From CBDCVN01 sp965223585 (GTDB taxonomy: Bacteria; Deinococcota; Deinococci; Deinococcales; Trueperaceae), in NCBI GenBank assembly GCA_965223585.1, contig CBDCWW010000024.1:248001-312000 (forward strand): DNA of 64,000 bases. Reading direction: 5' to 3'. The position numbers and the translations under genes are program-made. The notes beneath the pieces were generated by a model that worked only from the letters and a program-made list of their open reading frames with translations, had not been told where the DNA came from and searched no databases. Shown piece by piece: positions 8,696-17,668 of this stretch; the stretch's first letter is position 1, and every line of letters begins with the position of its first letter.

Positions 8696-9865
8696 TTATA
8701 TTTTACTAAGCTCATGAACTTTATCTGTTTTTTCCCAAGGGAATTCCTCACGTCCAAAGTGCCCATAACTGCTTGCAGGAGTATAAATTGGGCGGCGCAG
8801 ATCTAACTCTGCTATAATTGCTGCTGGACGGGCATCAAAAACCTTACTAATGACTTCGCTTAAGATGTTGTCTTCTATCTTCCCCGTGCCAAAGCTATCA
8901 ACATACATACCAACAGGTTGGGCAACACCTATAGCATAAGCAAGCTGTACCTCACACTTTTTAGCTAACCCTGCTGCTACAACATTCTTGGCAATATAGC
9001 GTGCATAATAAGAACCACTACGGTCAACTTTTGTAGGGTCTTTACCACTAAAGGCTCCTCCCCCATGTGGTGCAGCACCTCCATAAGTATCTACTATTAT
9101 TTTACGTCCAGTTAAACCTGCATCACCTTGTGGTCCTCCAATAACAAAACGACCTGTAGGATTGATAAAAAATTTGGTATTAGTACTTATATATTTTCTA
9201 GGGATTACATTATGTATAACTTTAGCTATGACATCTTCATAGATGGTGTCTTGTGGAATTTCAGGATGATGTTGAGTAGACACCACTACTGCATCTACAC
9301 TTTTTGGCGAACCATTTTCATAGGCAATGGTTACTTGTGCCTTGCCATCAGGCCGTAAATAAGGAATTTCTCCCGACTTTCGCACCTCGGCTAAACGCTT
9401 GGTTAACCTGTGTGCCAAGGTAATAGGCAAAGGCATAAGCTCAGGAGTTTCATCTGTAGCATAACCAAACATAAGACCTTGGTCACCAGCACCAATTTTG
9501 TCGAATGTATCTCCTGAATCAGCCTCTCGAGCTTCACTTACTCCTTGGGCAATATCGGGTGATTGTTCATTAATTGCTATTAACACTGAACTATGATCTG
9601 CATCAATACCATAAGTTGCGTCAGTGTAGCCTACTTCACGAACAGCTTCACGTACTATCCTTTGAAAATCCACATAGCCTTGACAGGTAATTTCACCTCC
9701 AATTAAGGCTAACCCTGTGGTTAACATAGTTTCAGCAGCCACTCTTGCCATAGGATCAATCGTTAAAATAGCGTCTAGAACACTATCACTAATACGATCA
9801 GCAAGTTTATCAGGATGACCTTCGGTAACAGATTCTGAGGTTATCAGTTTAAGCATGTTATGCAT
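8696..9865 (-). CDS. metK: S-adenosylmethionine synthetase
   Basis: Makes SAM from methionine and ATP in the cytosol. 389 aa, near the family length. Visible are SESVTEGHPDKLADRISD (ATP/methionine site), GAGDQGLMFGYATDETPE, the glycine-rich GGAAPHGGGAFSGKDPTKVD and KKCEVQLAYAIGVAQPVG. An alternative ATG three codons in (9856) is possible; no clear ribosome site separates them. Stands alone, convergent with the S8 gene, separated from the upstream dinB-like gene by a 150-bp gap with two short inverted repeats. Confidence 0.97.
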   Translation of the reverse strand: MHNMLKLITSESVTEGHPDKLADRISDSVLDAILTIDPMARVAAETMLTTGLALIGGEITCQGYVDFQRIVREAVREVGYTDATYGIDADHSSVLIAINEQSPDIAQGVSEAREADSGDTFDKIGAGDQGLMFGYATDETPELMPLPITLAHRLTKRLAEVRKSGEIPYLRPDGKAQVTIAYENGSPKSVDAVVVSTQHHPEIPQDTIYEDVIAKVIHNVIPRKYISTNTKFFINPTGRFVIGGPQGDAGLTGRKIIVDTYGGAAPHGGGAFSGKDPTKVDRSGSYYARYIAKNVVAAGLAKKCEVQLAYAIGVAQPVGMYVDSFGTGKIEDNILSEVISKVFDARPAAIIAELDLRRPIYTPASSYGHFGREEFPWEKTDKVHELSKI

Positions 9866-9914
9866 TTAAGCATAAATCTTTGGGGATTTTGTCAGTTACT
9901 CCATAGCTAAAGCG

Positions 9915-9954
9915 AGAGGATTCCTTAAAAGGAATTTTTGTTGAAACTCAACAA
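9915..9954. repeat. Two adjacent short inverted repeats upstream of metK
   Basis: ATTCCTT/AAGGAAT (with AAA between) followed by TTGTTGA/TCAACAA. They lie between the dinB-like gene and metK on the minus strand. They could end the upstream operon or regulate metK; neither is shown. No SAM riboswitch motif was recognised. Confidence 0.4.
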
Positions 9955-10015
9955 GCTCTGTTTGTTTTAAAATGCTCAGGTTTTAGTTACGGTGATTTAT
10001 CTTTAATAATTAGAT

Positions 10016-10540
10016 TCATTTTTGCAGTATAGATAGATAAGCTTTCCAAGGACCAACCTCTGTTTCATACTGCTTTGCCATAGTTCGCACAATCTGTTTT
10101 ATATGACTTAAATCATGGACTACCCATGTTGCCAGTAACTCGCTCAGCTTTACCTTACCAAACTCAGGATGCTTTCCTGTCTTTTCAAAGTCTCCTTCAG
10201 CTAAACCATATTCACGAAGTATTACCATATTTTGCCCGCGCAAAACAGCAAATTCTTCAAGTAATTCTTCAAGGGGTTTCCCCTGACTTGCCTTGAACTG
10301 TGCAAATCGGTCAAAGGGTTCAAAGGGGTGATTTTCACCATAATCTAGAATGGCTTTTGCTCTCGTCATCCAGTTTGTTTTCTCTGCATTTATCAGGTGG
10401 CCAACTACATCATAAGGACTCCAAGTTTCATGACCTTCATTTTTATCGACCCAATTGCTTGATAGTCCCAACAACAAAGTCTTCAACGAAGCAGGCGTTC
10501 TAGATAGTATTTCTATGGCTTCTTCAAGTTTAAACATCAT
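10016..10540 (-). CDS. DinB-family (DinB/YfiT-like) protein
   Basis: 174 aa from the ATG at 10540 (an in-frame ATG at 10576 overlaps parB and is less likely). A four-helix DinB-like fold with the expected metal-binding histidines: VVGHLINAEKTNW and, near the end, VVHDLSHIKQI (H-x3-H). DinB-superfamily proteins are metal-dependent enzymes, often thiol transferases; substrate unknown. Last gene of the rsmG-parA-parB cluster and nearly touching parB. Confidence 0.8.
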   Translation of the reverse strand: MMFKLEEAIEILSRTPASLKTLLLGLSSNWVDKNEGHETWSPYDVVGHLINAEKTNWMTRAKAILDYGENHPFEPFDRFAQFKASQGKPLEELLEEFAVLRGQNMVILREYGLAEGDFEKTGKHPEFGKVKLSELLATWVVHDLSHIKQIVRTMAKQYETEVGPWKAYLSILQK

Positions 10541-10559
10541 CCCAATAGTCACAAATAAA

Positions 10560-11408
10560 CTATGCTTGATAACCAAGCATTTCTAGGAGCCTTTGAAGCT
10601 CATCAAAAGAATGAAAATGAAGTTCTAGTCTACCCTTATCTTTTCCAGCAATCCTTACTTTAGCTCCTACATGTCTAGCAAGGTCTTCTTCAAGTTGCCC
10701 ATAATGCTTTTCGGGTTTCTTAGTGATGACTTTATCTTCTGGAACAAAAAATTCTAGGCGCTCTGCTTCCCGCACACTTAAATTCTTAGTTAAAATTTGT
10801 CCAAGTGCCCAATCTTGGTGCTCTTCAGGTTGGCTTAGAATAGCTCTTGCGTGTCCTGCACTAATTTCCCCTTGTTCTAAAGCTTCTAAAGCTTCTTCAT
10901 TTAAATTTAAGAGCCTTAGCGTATTTGACACAGAACTACGGCTTTTACCTATAGCTCTAGCAACGTCTTCTTGACTTACTCCAAACTCCATAAGTTGCTT
11001 AAAAGCCCTTGCTTCTTCTACTGGGTTTAAGTCCTCACGCTGCAAATTTTCAATAATGGCAATTTCTAAGGCTTCTTGATTACTTAGTTCTTTTATAAGG
11101 ACAGGAACTTTGCTTAATTTTGCCTCTTGTGCTGCTCGAAAGCGCCTTTCACCAGCTACTATTTCATAGCCATCTTCACTAGATCTTACCAAAAGTGGTT
11201 GTAGAATACCTTTTTCAGCTACGGAGCTGACTAGTTCTGCCATAGCTTCGGCATCAAGGTGTTTACGAGGTTGAAAAGGAGAAACATGTAGAGCCTCTAT
11301 AGCTATTTCCTTTACCCCCCCCTCTTCACCACTATTAGTGTTTTCAAGTTTAGGTAAAAGAGCGTCAAGCCCACGCCCAAGACCCGGTCTTTTAGACTTT
11401 ACCGGCAC
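10560..11408 (-). CDS. parB: Chromosome partitioning protein ParB
   Basis: 282 aa. Binds parS and loads the partition complex. The basic N-terminus RPGLGRGLDALLP (ParA-stimulating region) is followed by the CTPase/ParB box with VAGERRFRAAQEA and ENLQREDLNPVEEA, then an HTH (VSQEDVARAIGKSRSSVSNT). The C-terminal dimerisation tail ends LLEMLGYQA. It overlaps parA by 17 nt, which suggests translational coupling. No parS consensus was noticed in the window. Confidence 0.96.
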   Translation of the reverse strand: MPVKSKRPGLGRGLDALLPKLENTNSGEEGGVKEIAIEALHVSPFQPRKHLDAEAMAELVSSVAEKGILQPLLVRSSEDGYEIVAGERRFRAAQEAKLSKVPVLIKELSNQEALEIAIIENLQREDLNPVEEARAFKQLMEFGVSQEDVARAIGKSRSSVSNTLRLLNLNEEALEALEQGEISAGHARAILSQPEEHQDWALGQILTKNLSVREAERLEFFVPEDKVITKKPEKHYGQLEEDLARHVGAKVRIAGKDKGRLELHFHSFDELQRLLEMLGYQA

Positions 11409-12147
11409 GTTGCATCACCTCCTCGGCAAAACGGCGGTACATTGCCGCACCTTGTGAAGTAGGCGCATACTCAAAAATAGTTTGTCCATAAGAAGGAGCT
11501 TCTGCAAGGCGGATATTACGAGGAATAACATTCCAAAAAACCTTATCACCAAAGTATTGGCGGACATTGTCTTCAACCTCTTGAGAAAGTTTCGTACGAC
11601 CATCAAACATAGTAAGTATAACCCCTAAAATATTGAGGTCAGGATTATAAGCTGATTTAATCCGTTCAATAGTATCACTTAACCCTGCTATACCCTCTAA
11701 TGCATAGTACTCTGCTTGTAGAGGAATAATAACGGCTTCTGCTGCTACTAGAATGTTCAGTGTCAAGCTACCAATGGAAGGAGGGGCATCAAGGAAAACA
11801 AAGTCATAGTCTTCCTTAATTACTCCTAGGGCCTCTTTCAGTAAATAGAGGTTTTCTTTAGTGGCATCAAGCTCGAGCGCTGCCCCTGCTAAATCTGTAG
11901 TAGCAGGGATCAATTTAAGACTCTCAATTGCAGTATCATAAACTGTTTCAGCAGGAGTCATGTCACCCGCTAGCACATTGTAGACACTTCTCTCAGGTGC
12001 AGTGATACCAAGGCCACTACTAGCATTGCCTTGGGGATCTAAATCAATCAAAAGAACCTTATATCTTTCAGCTAGGGCTGCTGAAATATTAATTGCTGTG
12101 GTGGTCTTTCCTACACCACCTTTTTGGTTAATAATACCAATAATCAT
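11392..12147 (-). CDS. parA: Chromosome partitioning ATPase ParA (Soj)
   Basis: 251 aa. A deviant Walker A KGGVGKTTTAIN near residue 10 and the Walker B region FVFLDAPPSIG mark the ParA/MinD ATPase family, which segregates the chromosome with ParB. Length fits chromosomal Soj. It follows rsmG by 33 bp and overlaps parB, the gidB-soj-spo0J order often found near replication origins. No DnaA-box cluster was recognised here. Confidence 0.96.
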   Translation of the reverse strand: MIIGIINQKGGVGKTTTAINISAALAERYKVLLIDLDPQGNASSGLGITAPERSVYNVLAGDMTPAETVYDTAIESLKLIPATTDLAGAALELDATKENLYLLKEALGVIKEDYDFVFLDAPPSIGSLTLNILVAAEAVIIPLQAEYYALEGIAGLSDTIERIKSAYNPDLNILGVILTMFDGRTKLSQEVEDNVRQYFGDKVFWNVIPRNIRLAEAPSYGQTIFEYAPTSQGAAMYRRFAEEVMQRAGKV

Positions 12148-12180
12148 AAATAAAATTCTCCAAGAGGGGGTTTTTAACCC

Positions 12181-12747
12181 TCAAAAATGTAATGCTATGA
12201 GTTTACCATGTGTTTTTAGATTAATCTCTTGGCTATTAAGTGTTTTTAGTTGTAGGTGTTGCTCGAGTTCAAGTTTTTCTCCTACCCAATTATCTCCTTT
12301 AGAAGTTATTAAAGTAAAGTTCCGGGCATGTAAATGTTTTGTTAAATTATAAAGCAAGGTAAAACTGCCCACTGCTTGAGCAGTGATGATTTTGGCAGTT
12401 CCAGATAAATCAGCAATAGTGAGATTTTTTACATCACCTGTAAAAATACAAGCATTTTTTAGTTGAAGTTGGGAGGTAGCTAACTTTAAAAAGCTAGCTC
12501 GTCTTTGTCTACGCTCAGTAAGGAATATCTGATGCTTAGGTAAAACAACAGCTATAGGAATAGCAGGAAGGCCAACACCTGAGCCTATGTCAAGTATTTT
12601 GATTTGGTTATTAGGATGCAGTTTATTAATAACTTCGGCAAATAAGAGGCTATCAGCAATTTTGTCATCTAGTGAAGCTAGAGCCTTATCTGAAATTAAA
12701 TCTAAAGTGTCGTGGTAGCTTAAAATAAGGTTTTTGTAATTCTTCAA
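12181..12747 (-). CDS. rsmG: 16S rRNA (guanine-N7) methyltransferase RsmG
   Basis: 188 aa, a little short for the family (about 200-240). The SAM-binding motif ILDIGSGVGLPAIPIAV and FLTERRQRRASFLKL are typical of RsmG/GidB, which methylates G527 of 16S rRNA. It lies 30 bp after the kinase/WD40 gene and 33 bp before parA on the same strand, so the two kinases, rsmG, parA, parB and dinB may be co-transcribed. Confidence 0.92.
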   Translation of the reverse strand: MKNYKNLILSYHDTLDLISDKALASLDDKIADSLLFAEVINKLHPNNQIKILDIGSGVGLPAIPIAVVLPKHQIFLTERRQRRASFLKLATSQLQLKNACIFTGDVKNLTIADLSGTAKIITAQAVGSFTLLYNLTKHLHARNFTLITSKGDNWVGEKLELEQHLQLKTLNSQEINLKTHGKLIALHF

Positions 12748-12777
12748 TTTATCTTTAATTGGCTTGATCTCTTAACT

Positions 12778-14628
12778 TTACTCAACTTCCCAAAGTTTTA
12801 TAGTCTTATCTCCACTTCCAGAAGCTAGCATTCTCCCATTATGACTAAAAGCTACGGAATAGACAAAATCATCATGTCCTGAAAGTGTAGCCAACTCCTT
12901 GCCATTTTTAGCACGCCACAGCTTTACAGTTTTGTCCTCACTGCCCGAAGCCAAGAAAACTCCATTGGGACTAAATGCTACTGACCAAATCCAGCTTTCA
13001 TGCCCTAGAAGAGTGCGTACTAAAGTACCATTGCTTACTCTCCATAGTTTTATAGTGCCATCCATGCTACCTGAAGCCAGTAAATCTTCCTTAGGATTAA
13101 AGGCTACTGAGAAAACATAGTCACTATGGCCTACTAGAGTAGTGAGCAAAACACCATCATTTACTTGCCATAGCTTTATAGTGCTATGTTCACCTGCTGA
13201 AGCCAGAATATCACTTTTGGGATTAAAAGCAATAGAGTAAACGCTGTGATCATGATTTAAGAACATGTTTGAGTTAAGATCTTTTCCTTGCCATAATTTG
13301 ACAGTGTGATCATCACTTCCTGAAGCTAGTAAAGTACCGTCTGGGCTGAAAGCAATTGAATAAATAGAACCACTATGCCCTGATAGTTTCCTTGTCTTCT
13401 TATAGTTACTTGTTAGTTGTACCTTCAATTTATTTCCAGCACTTCTTGAAGCTAGCATATTACCGTCTGGACTAAAAGCGACTGAAAAAACCTCACCATT
13501 GTTGTGTGATAAAGTTTTTAAGATTTTACCACTGCTTGGTTCCCATAATTTAATAGTCTTATCAGAGCTTCCTGAAGCAAGCAAATCTTTTTTAGGACAA
13601 AAAGCAACAGTGTTAACATAATCACTATGCCCCTCGAAGGTATATAGCTCTTTAGGGGTAATCCTTCTATTGGGATTTATTGGTGGCTTTGGCCTAACAG
13701 ATTTGGCATTATTAGAACCATTCAATAAGGCCAAAAAAGCAAAGCTGTTAGCTGGTCTAGCATTTATTCTTACAGTCATGCTAGCAGTAATTACTTTACG
13801 TAATCCCTCTGGTATATTAGCTGGTAAAGGATCAAGGTTATCATTTAATGCTCTACTAGGTGCATCTGGTGGGGCTTTTCCAGTAAGTGCATGATATAGC
13901 GTTGCTCCTAGCGCATAAATATCTGTATAAGGTCCGAATCTTGCTTTAGCAACATACTGTTCATAGGGTGCATACCCGGGGGTAACAAGTCTTGTGTGAT
14001 TTGAGGTTTTATGCAAAGTGTATTGCCTTGCTGACCCAAAATCAATAAGTACAGCTCGCTCATCTTCAGTTAAAAAAATATTCTCAGGCTTTATATCACG
14101 ATGTAAAAGTTCTGCTTCATGCACTACCTTCAGAGCACTCGCTATTTTTTGTGCAATAGGCACTACTTCTTTTGAGCTTAATTTACCTTTTTTGTTTATA
14201 AGCTCAGCTAAAGTTTGCCCCTTTAAAAATTCCATTACAAGATAGGTAGTATCATTTTCCTCTACCACGTCAAAGACACGTACAATACTTTCGTGATCAA
14301 ACTGACTTAGGCGACTTGCTTCTTTTCTAAAACTCACTTTGCTTTCAGTAAAGCCTTGCAAACCTAGCGAGCGTGGTGGTAAAACTGCCTTCCCTAAACG
14401 TGTTGCCCCTTCAGGGAAAAGTTCTTTAATAGCCACATGGCGCTCCAAAATATTGTCTACACCCTTATAGGTTATACCAAATCCCCCTTCACCAAGCACT
14501 CCATCAATAGTATAGCGTCCATTAGCTATCTTATTACCCTTGGGCAAATGTTGTAAAAGAACAGCATTACATTTTAAGCAAGTTGTTCTATCAGGTTTAT
14601 TTTTAGTTTGGCATGCTGGGCAAAGCAT
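12778..14628 (-). CDS. Zinc-ribbon Ser/Thr kinase with WD40 propeller
   Basis: 616 aa. An N-terminal zinc ribbon (CPACQ at 3-6, CLKC at 17-20) is followed by a Hanks-type kinase from about 37-300: GEGGFGITYKG, VAIKELFPEG (Lys), LLHRDIKPENIFL and LIDFGSAR. Seven WD40 repeats follow from about 325 to the end (GHSDYV...KTIKLWE). No membrane segment is seen, so it is probably cytosolic. The ATG directly abuts the stop of its paralogue upstream (no spacer). Substrate unknown. Confidence 0.93.
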   Translation of the reverse strand: MLCPACQTKNKPDRTTCLKCNAVLLQHLPKGNKIANGRYTIDGVLGEGGFGITYKGVDNILERHVAIKELFPEGATRLGKAVLPPRSLGLQGFTESKVSFRKEASRLSQFDHESIVRVFDVVEENDTTYLVMEFLKGQTLAELINKKGKLSSKEVVPIAQKIASALKVVHEAELLHRDIKPENIFLTEDERAVLIDFGSARQYTLHKTSNHTRLVTPGYAPYEQYVAKARFGPYTDIYALGATLYHALTGKAPPDAPSRALNDNLDPLPANIPEGLRKVITASMTVRINARPANSFAFLALLNGSNNAKSVRPKPPINPNRRITPKELYTFEGHSDYVNTVAFCPKKDLLASGSSDKTIKLWEPSSGKILKTLSHNNGEVFSVAFSPDGNMLASRSAGNKLKVQLTSNYKKTRKLSGHSGSIYSIAFSPDGTLLASGSDDHTVKLWQGKDLNSNMFLNHDHSVYSIAFNPKSDILASAGEHSTIKLWQVNDGVLLTTLVGHSDYVFSVAFNPKEDLLASGSMDGTIKLWRVSNGTLVRTLLGHESWIWSVAFSPNGVFLASGSEDKTVKLWRAKNGKELATLSGHDDFVYSVAFSHNGRMLASGSGDKTIKLWEVE

Positions 14629-16518
14629 TTATTGATAAAGATCCCATATCTTAACAATCGAATCACCCCCTGCTGAAGCTAAAAGTCGACCATCAGGACT
14701 AAAAGCAATAGCTTTTACCCAATCACTATGACCTAACAAAGTGTGAAGCAATTTACCCGTTGCAGCCTCCCAAATTTTGATGGTTTTATCAGCACTTCCT
14801 GAAACAAGTAGACGACCATTAGGACTAAAAGCAACAGTACGCACCCAATGTGAGTGATCAGTAAGGGTATACATAGTCTCACCTGAGGCTACTTCCCAAA
14901 GTTTTATAGTACTGTCTTGGCTACCTGAAGCTAGTATATTTCCCTGTGGATTAAAAGCTAGTGTTATAACTGCATCTGTGTGACCTATTATGTTTGTTGT
15001 AAACCTACCAAGCTTAGCATCCCATAACTTTATGGTGAAGTCCTCACTGCCCGAAGCAAGTATAGTTCCATTGTGATTAAAGGCTAGTGAGCGCACAGGA
15101 TGACGATGCTGTTCCAAAACGTGTATTAATTGGTTACCGGGTAGTTGCCATAAACGTACTGAAGTATCACCACTACCTGAAGCAAGAATACGCTTGTTTG
15201 CATCATAGGCAAGGGTTAGGACTCCACCATCATGACCTCTTAAAATATCGTACCTCTGACCTCTTTCCAAATGCCAAAGTGATACGTCCATATCACCACT
15301 ACCAGCAGCAACATCTTTTCCATCAAGGATAAAACAAACAGCAAAAATAGCATCACTATGCCCCGCCAAGGTACGAACTAATTTACCACTACTGACCTCC
15401 CAAACCCTCAGAGTTTTATCATTACTACCCGAAATAAGTGTTTGCCCATCAGGGCTAAACGCAATTGTAGAAGCATAACCCCTATGTGCTTTTAGAACAC
15501 GCTTTTCTTGAGGTGATAGCTCTGCTGGCAACTCCTTTAGTGGTTCCTTTGGTAGTCCCTTGGTTGATGCATTTAGGTTTTTTACCTCTTGTTTTTGCTC
15601 GAGTATATCAATAAATTCTTGTACACTTTGAGGTCTATCTTGTACCTTTACTACTAAAGCCTGCTCTATAGCATTCTTCAGAGGCGTTGGAGTGTTTTGG
15701 GGCAAGGGATTTAACTCTATACCCATAATGCGGTCATTAGCATTAGGAGGGGGATGTCCAGCTAAGGCATGATAAAGGGTTGCACCTAAAGCATAAATAT
15801 CTGTATAGGGGCCAAATTTAGCCTCGGAGGCGTACTGTTCTAATGGGGCATAACCGGGAGTAATGAATTGAGTGTGCTTTGAAGTTTTATCATCAATAAA
15901 CTGTCTAGCTGAACCAAAATCGATAAGTACAATTCTCCCGTCTTCAGTAAAGAAAATATTGTCAGGTTTAATATCTCTGTGTAAAAGATCTGCCTTATGT
16001 ATTACCTGCAAAGCTTCACAAAGCTTCTTAGCAATTTCTAAAACTTCTAAACCACTAAGCACTCCCAATTTTCTTATGCGCTGGGCTAAAGTTTCACCTT
16101 TTAAGAACTCCATAACCAAGTAAGCTGTAGAATTATCCTCAAAAGTGTCATAAACACTTACAATGCTTTCATGATTAAATTGGGCCAGAGTACTAACTTC
16201 TTTAAGAAAAGATGTCTTATAATCAATAAAACCTTCAGTGCCTAAGGCTCGAGGTGGCACAACCGTAGATTCACTACGCGTTGAACCCTCGGGGAAGAGT
16301 TCTTTGATGGCCACTAAGCGTTTCATAGTGGTGTCAGCACCTTGGTAAGTAACACCAAAACCACCCTCACCTAATACACGTCCTATAGAGTAACGCCCAT
16401 TAGCTAATCTTGCGCCAGTGGACAAGTGCTGAGCAACAGGTAAATTGAAAGAAAAGCCACATATAGAACAGTTTTTTGCATTATCGTTATTTTCAGAGCC
16501 ACAATTTGGACAAAGCAT
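14629..16518 (-). CDS. Zinc-ribbon Ser/Thr kinase with WD40 propeller (paralogue)
   Basis: 629 aa with the same order as its neighbour: zinc ribbon (CPNC, CSIC), kinase (GEGGFGVTYQG, VAIKELFPEG, LLHRDIKPDNIFF, LIDFGSAR), a linker rich in Lys/Glu/Leu (residues about 300-345), then seven WD40 repeats. HRDIKPDN keeps the catalytic Asp and Asn. AAGGAT lies just before the start. The pair probably arose by tandem duplication. It is the first gene of the minus-strand cluster and divergent from suf. Confidence 0.93.
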   Translation of the reverse strand: MLCPNCGSENNDNAKNCSICGFSFNLPVAQHLSTGARLANGRYSIGRVLGEGGFGVTYQGADTTMKRLVAIKELFPEGSTRSESTVVPPRALGTEGFIDYKTSFLKEVSTLAQFNHESIVSVYDTFEDNSTAYLVMEFLKGETLAQRIRKLGVLSGLEVLEIAKKLCEALQVIHKADLLHRDIKPDNIFFTEDGRIVLIDFGSARQFIDDKTSKHTQFITPGYAPLEQYASEAKFGPYTDIYALGATLYHALAGHPPPNANDRIMGIELNPLPQNTPTPLKNAIEQALVVKVQDRPQSVQEFIDILEQKQEVKNLNASTKGLPKEPLKELPAELSPQEKRVLKAHRGYASTIAFSPDGQTLISGSNDKTLRVWEVSSGKLVRTLAGHSDAIFAVCFILDGKDVAAGSGDMDVSLWHLERGQRYDILRGHDGGVLTLAYDANKRILASGSGDTSVRLWQLPGNQLIHVLEQHRHPVRSLAFNHNGTILASGSEDFTIKLWDAKLGRFTTNIIGHTDAVITLAFNPQGNILASGSQDSTIKLWEVASGETMYTLTDHSHWVRTVAFSPNGRLLVSGSADKTIKIWEAATGKLLHTLLGHSDWVKAIAFSPDGRLLASAGGDSIVKIWDLYQ

Positions 16519-16755
16519 AAATAATCCTTGAGTTAATTTAACATTATACCTTAACTTTTAATCCAATTTTGTTGCTTGGTGTTTTTATTAAATTAACTGT
16601 TGATGCACACAAAACTAACTACAAGGTATCATCATGAGAAAATAGTGAGGTTAAGCTATTTTAGCAACAGAATTACAGAAAGTAAGGGGCAAAGGACCTA
16701 AGCACTCTTTTCTTCAATTCAACATTAAGAACTATGGGAAAATTGACCAGATAAC
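16519..16755. other. Divergent intergenic region, upstream part
   Basis: The spacer between the kinase gene (minus) and sufC (plus) holds no ORF of note. It must contain the kinase-operon promoter, but I could not single one out. Confidence 0.4.
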
Positions 16756-16784
16756 TCGACATTCTTGTCTAGGTAAGATATAAT
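16756..16784 (+). promoter_or_regulatory. Sigma-70-type promoter of sufCB
   Basis: -35 TCGACA (16756-16761), a 17-base spacer, and a perfect -10 TATAAT (16779-16784). The expected transcription start is near 16791, just at the inverted repeat that follows. Confidence 0.75.
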
Positions 16785-16794
16785 TGATACCATG

Positions 16795-16816
16795 GCAAAT
16801 CCTGATGTGGATTTGC
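16795..16816. promoter_or_regulatory. Inverted repeat at the suf transcription start
   Basis: GCAAATCC-TGATGT-GGATTTGC, a perfect 8-bp inverted repeat placed at about +5 to +26 relative to the inferred start and before the ribosome site. It could be an operator for an Fe-S or iron regulator, or a 5' UTR hairpin. The regulator is not identified. Confidence 0.55.
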
Positions 16817-16847
16817 AATCTATAGGAGAAGTTTAATTAAGGTATTT

Positions 16848-17594
16848 ATGAACCAGTTAGAAATAAAAGATCTTCATGCTAAAGTAGATAATCAAGAAAT
16901 TTTAAAAGGTGTTAACCTTGTTTTACCTAAAGGTGAAGTACATGCCCTTATGGGCCCCAATGGTAGTGGTAAATCAACTCTAGCTAAAATTATAGCAGGA
17001 GACCCTGCTTATGAAGTAACTAAAGGTGATGTATTGGTTGATGGTGAGAGCATAATGGACTTAGAGCCAGATGAAAGAGCTCGAGCTGGCCTCTATCTAG
17101 CTTTCCAGTATCCAGTAGAAGTCCCCGGTGTTTCTATAGCTAATTTTTTGCGTTTAGCAGTCAATGCTCGTTTACCTGAAGGTGAAGAAATTGGGGTAAT
17201 GGACTTTTATAACAAAATTACTGATGCTGTAAAAACTTTAAATTGGGATGATTCTATTATAGAAAGACACCTACATGAAGGTTTCTCTGGTGGAGAGAAA
17301 AAACGCAGCGAAATCTTGCAGCTACTGGTTTTAGAACCTAAGTATGCCATGCTCGATGAAACAGATTCTGGCCTTGATGTTGATGCTCTCAAAGTAGTTT
17401 CTCAAGGTGTTAATGCAGCACGCGGTCCTGAATTTGGCGCATTGGTTATTACCCATTACCAACGACTTTTAAATCATATTGTTCCTGACAAAGTACATGT
17501 TATGTATGATGGTAAAATTATTCAGTCTGGACCTAAAGAATTGGCTGTCGAGCTTGATAAAAAAGGTTATGACTGGCTTAAAGAAGCTGCCTAG
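16848..17594 (+). CDS. sufC: Fe-S cluster assembly ATPase SufC
   Basis: 248 aa ABC-type ATPase of the SUF scaffold: Walker A GPNGSGKSTLAK, signature FSGGEKKRSEILQ, Walker B MLDETDSGLDVDALK. It works with SufB (and normally SufD) to assemble Fe-S clusters in the cytosol. AAGG lies shortly before the start. sufB follows after about 75 bp. Confidence 0.96.
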   Translation: MNQLEIKDLHAKVDNQEILKGVNLVLPKGEVHALMGPNGSGKSTLAKIIAGDPAYEVTKGDVLVDGESIMDLEPDERARAGLYLAFQYPVEVPGVSIANFLRLAVNARLPEGEEIGVMDFYNKITDAVKTLNWDDSIIERHLHEGFSGGEKKRSEILQLLVLEPKYAMLDETDSGLDVDALKVVSQGVNAARGPEFGALVITHYQRLLNHIVPDKVHVMYDGKIIQSGPKELAVELDKKGYDWLKEAA

Positions 17595-17668
17595 AAATAA
17601 TAAGATAATATCCTTAACAAGGATTTGAAATTTTTAGAGGTATGAATACCTCACATAAGGAGCCCATT

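Noticed and set aside
9866..10015. SAM riboswitch upstream of metK
   Set aside because: The 150-bp gap shows two simple inverted repeats but none of the conserved core motifs of SAM riboswitch classes I could recognise.
9866..12780. Possible oriC beside rsmG-parA-parB
   Set aside because: No dnaA or dnaN gene, no DnaA-box cluster and no AT-rich unwinding region was seen in the gaps.
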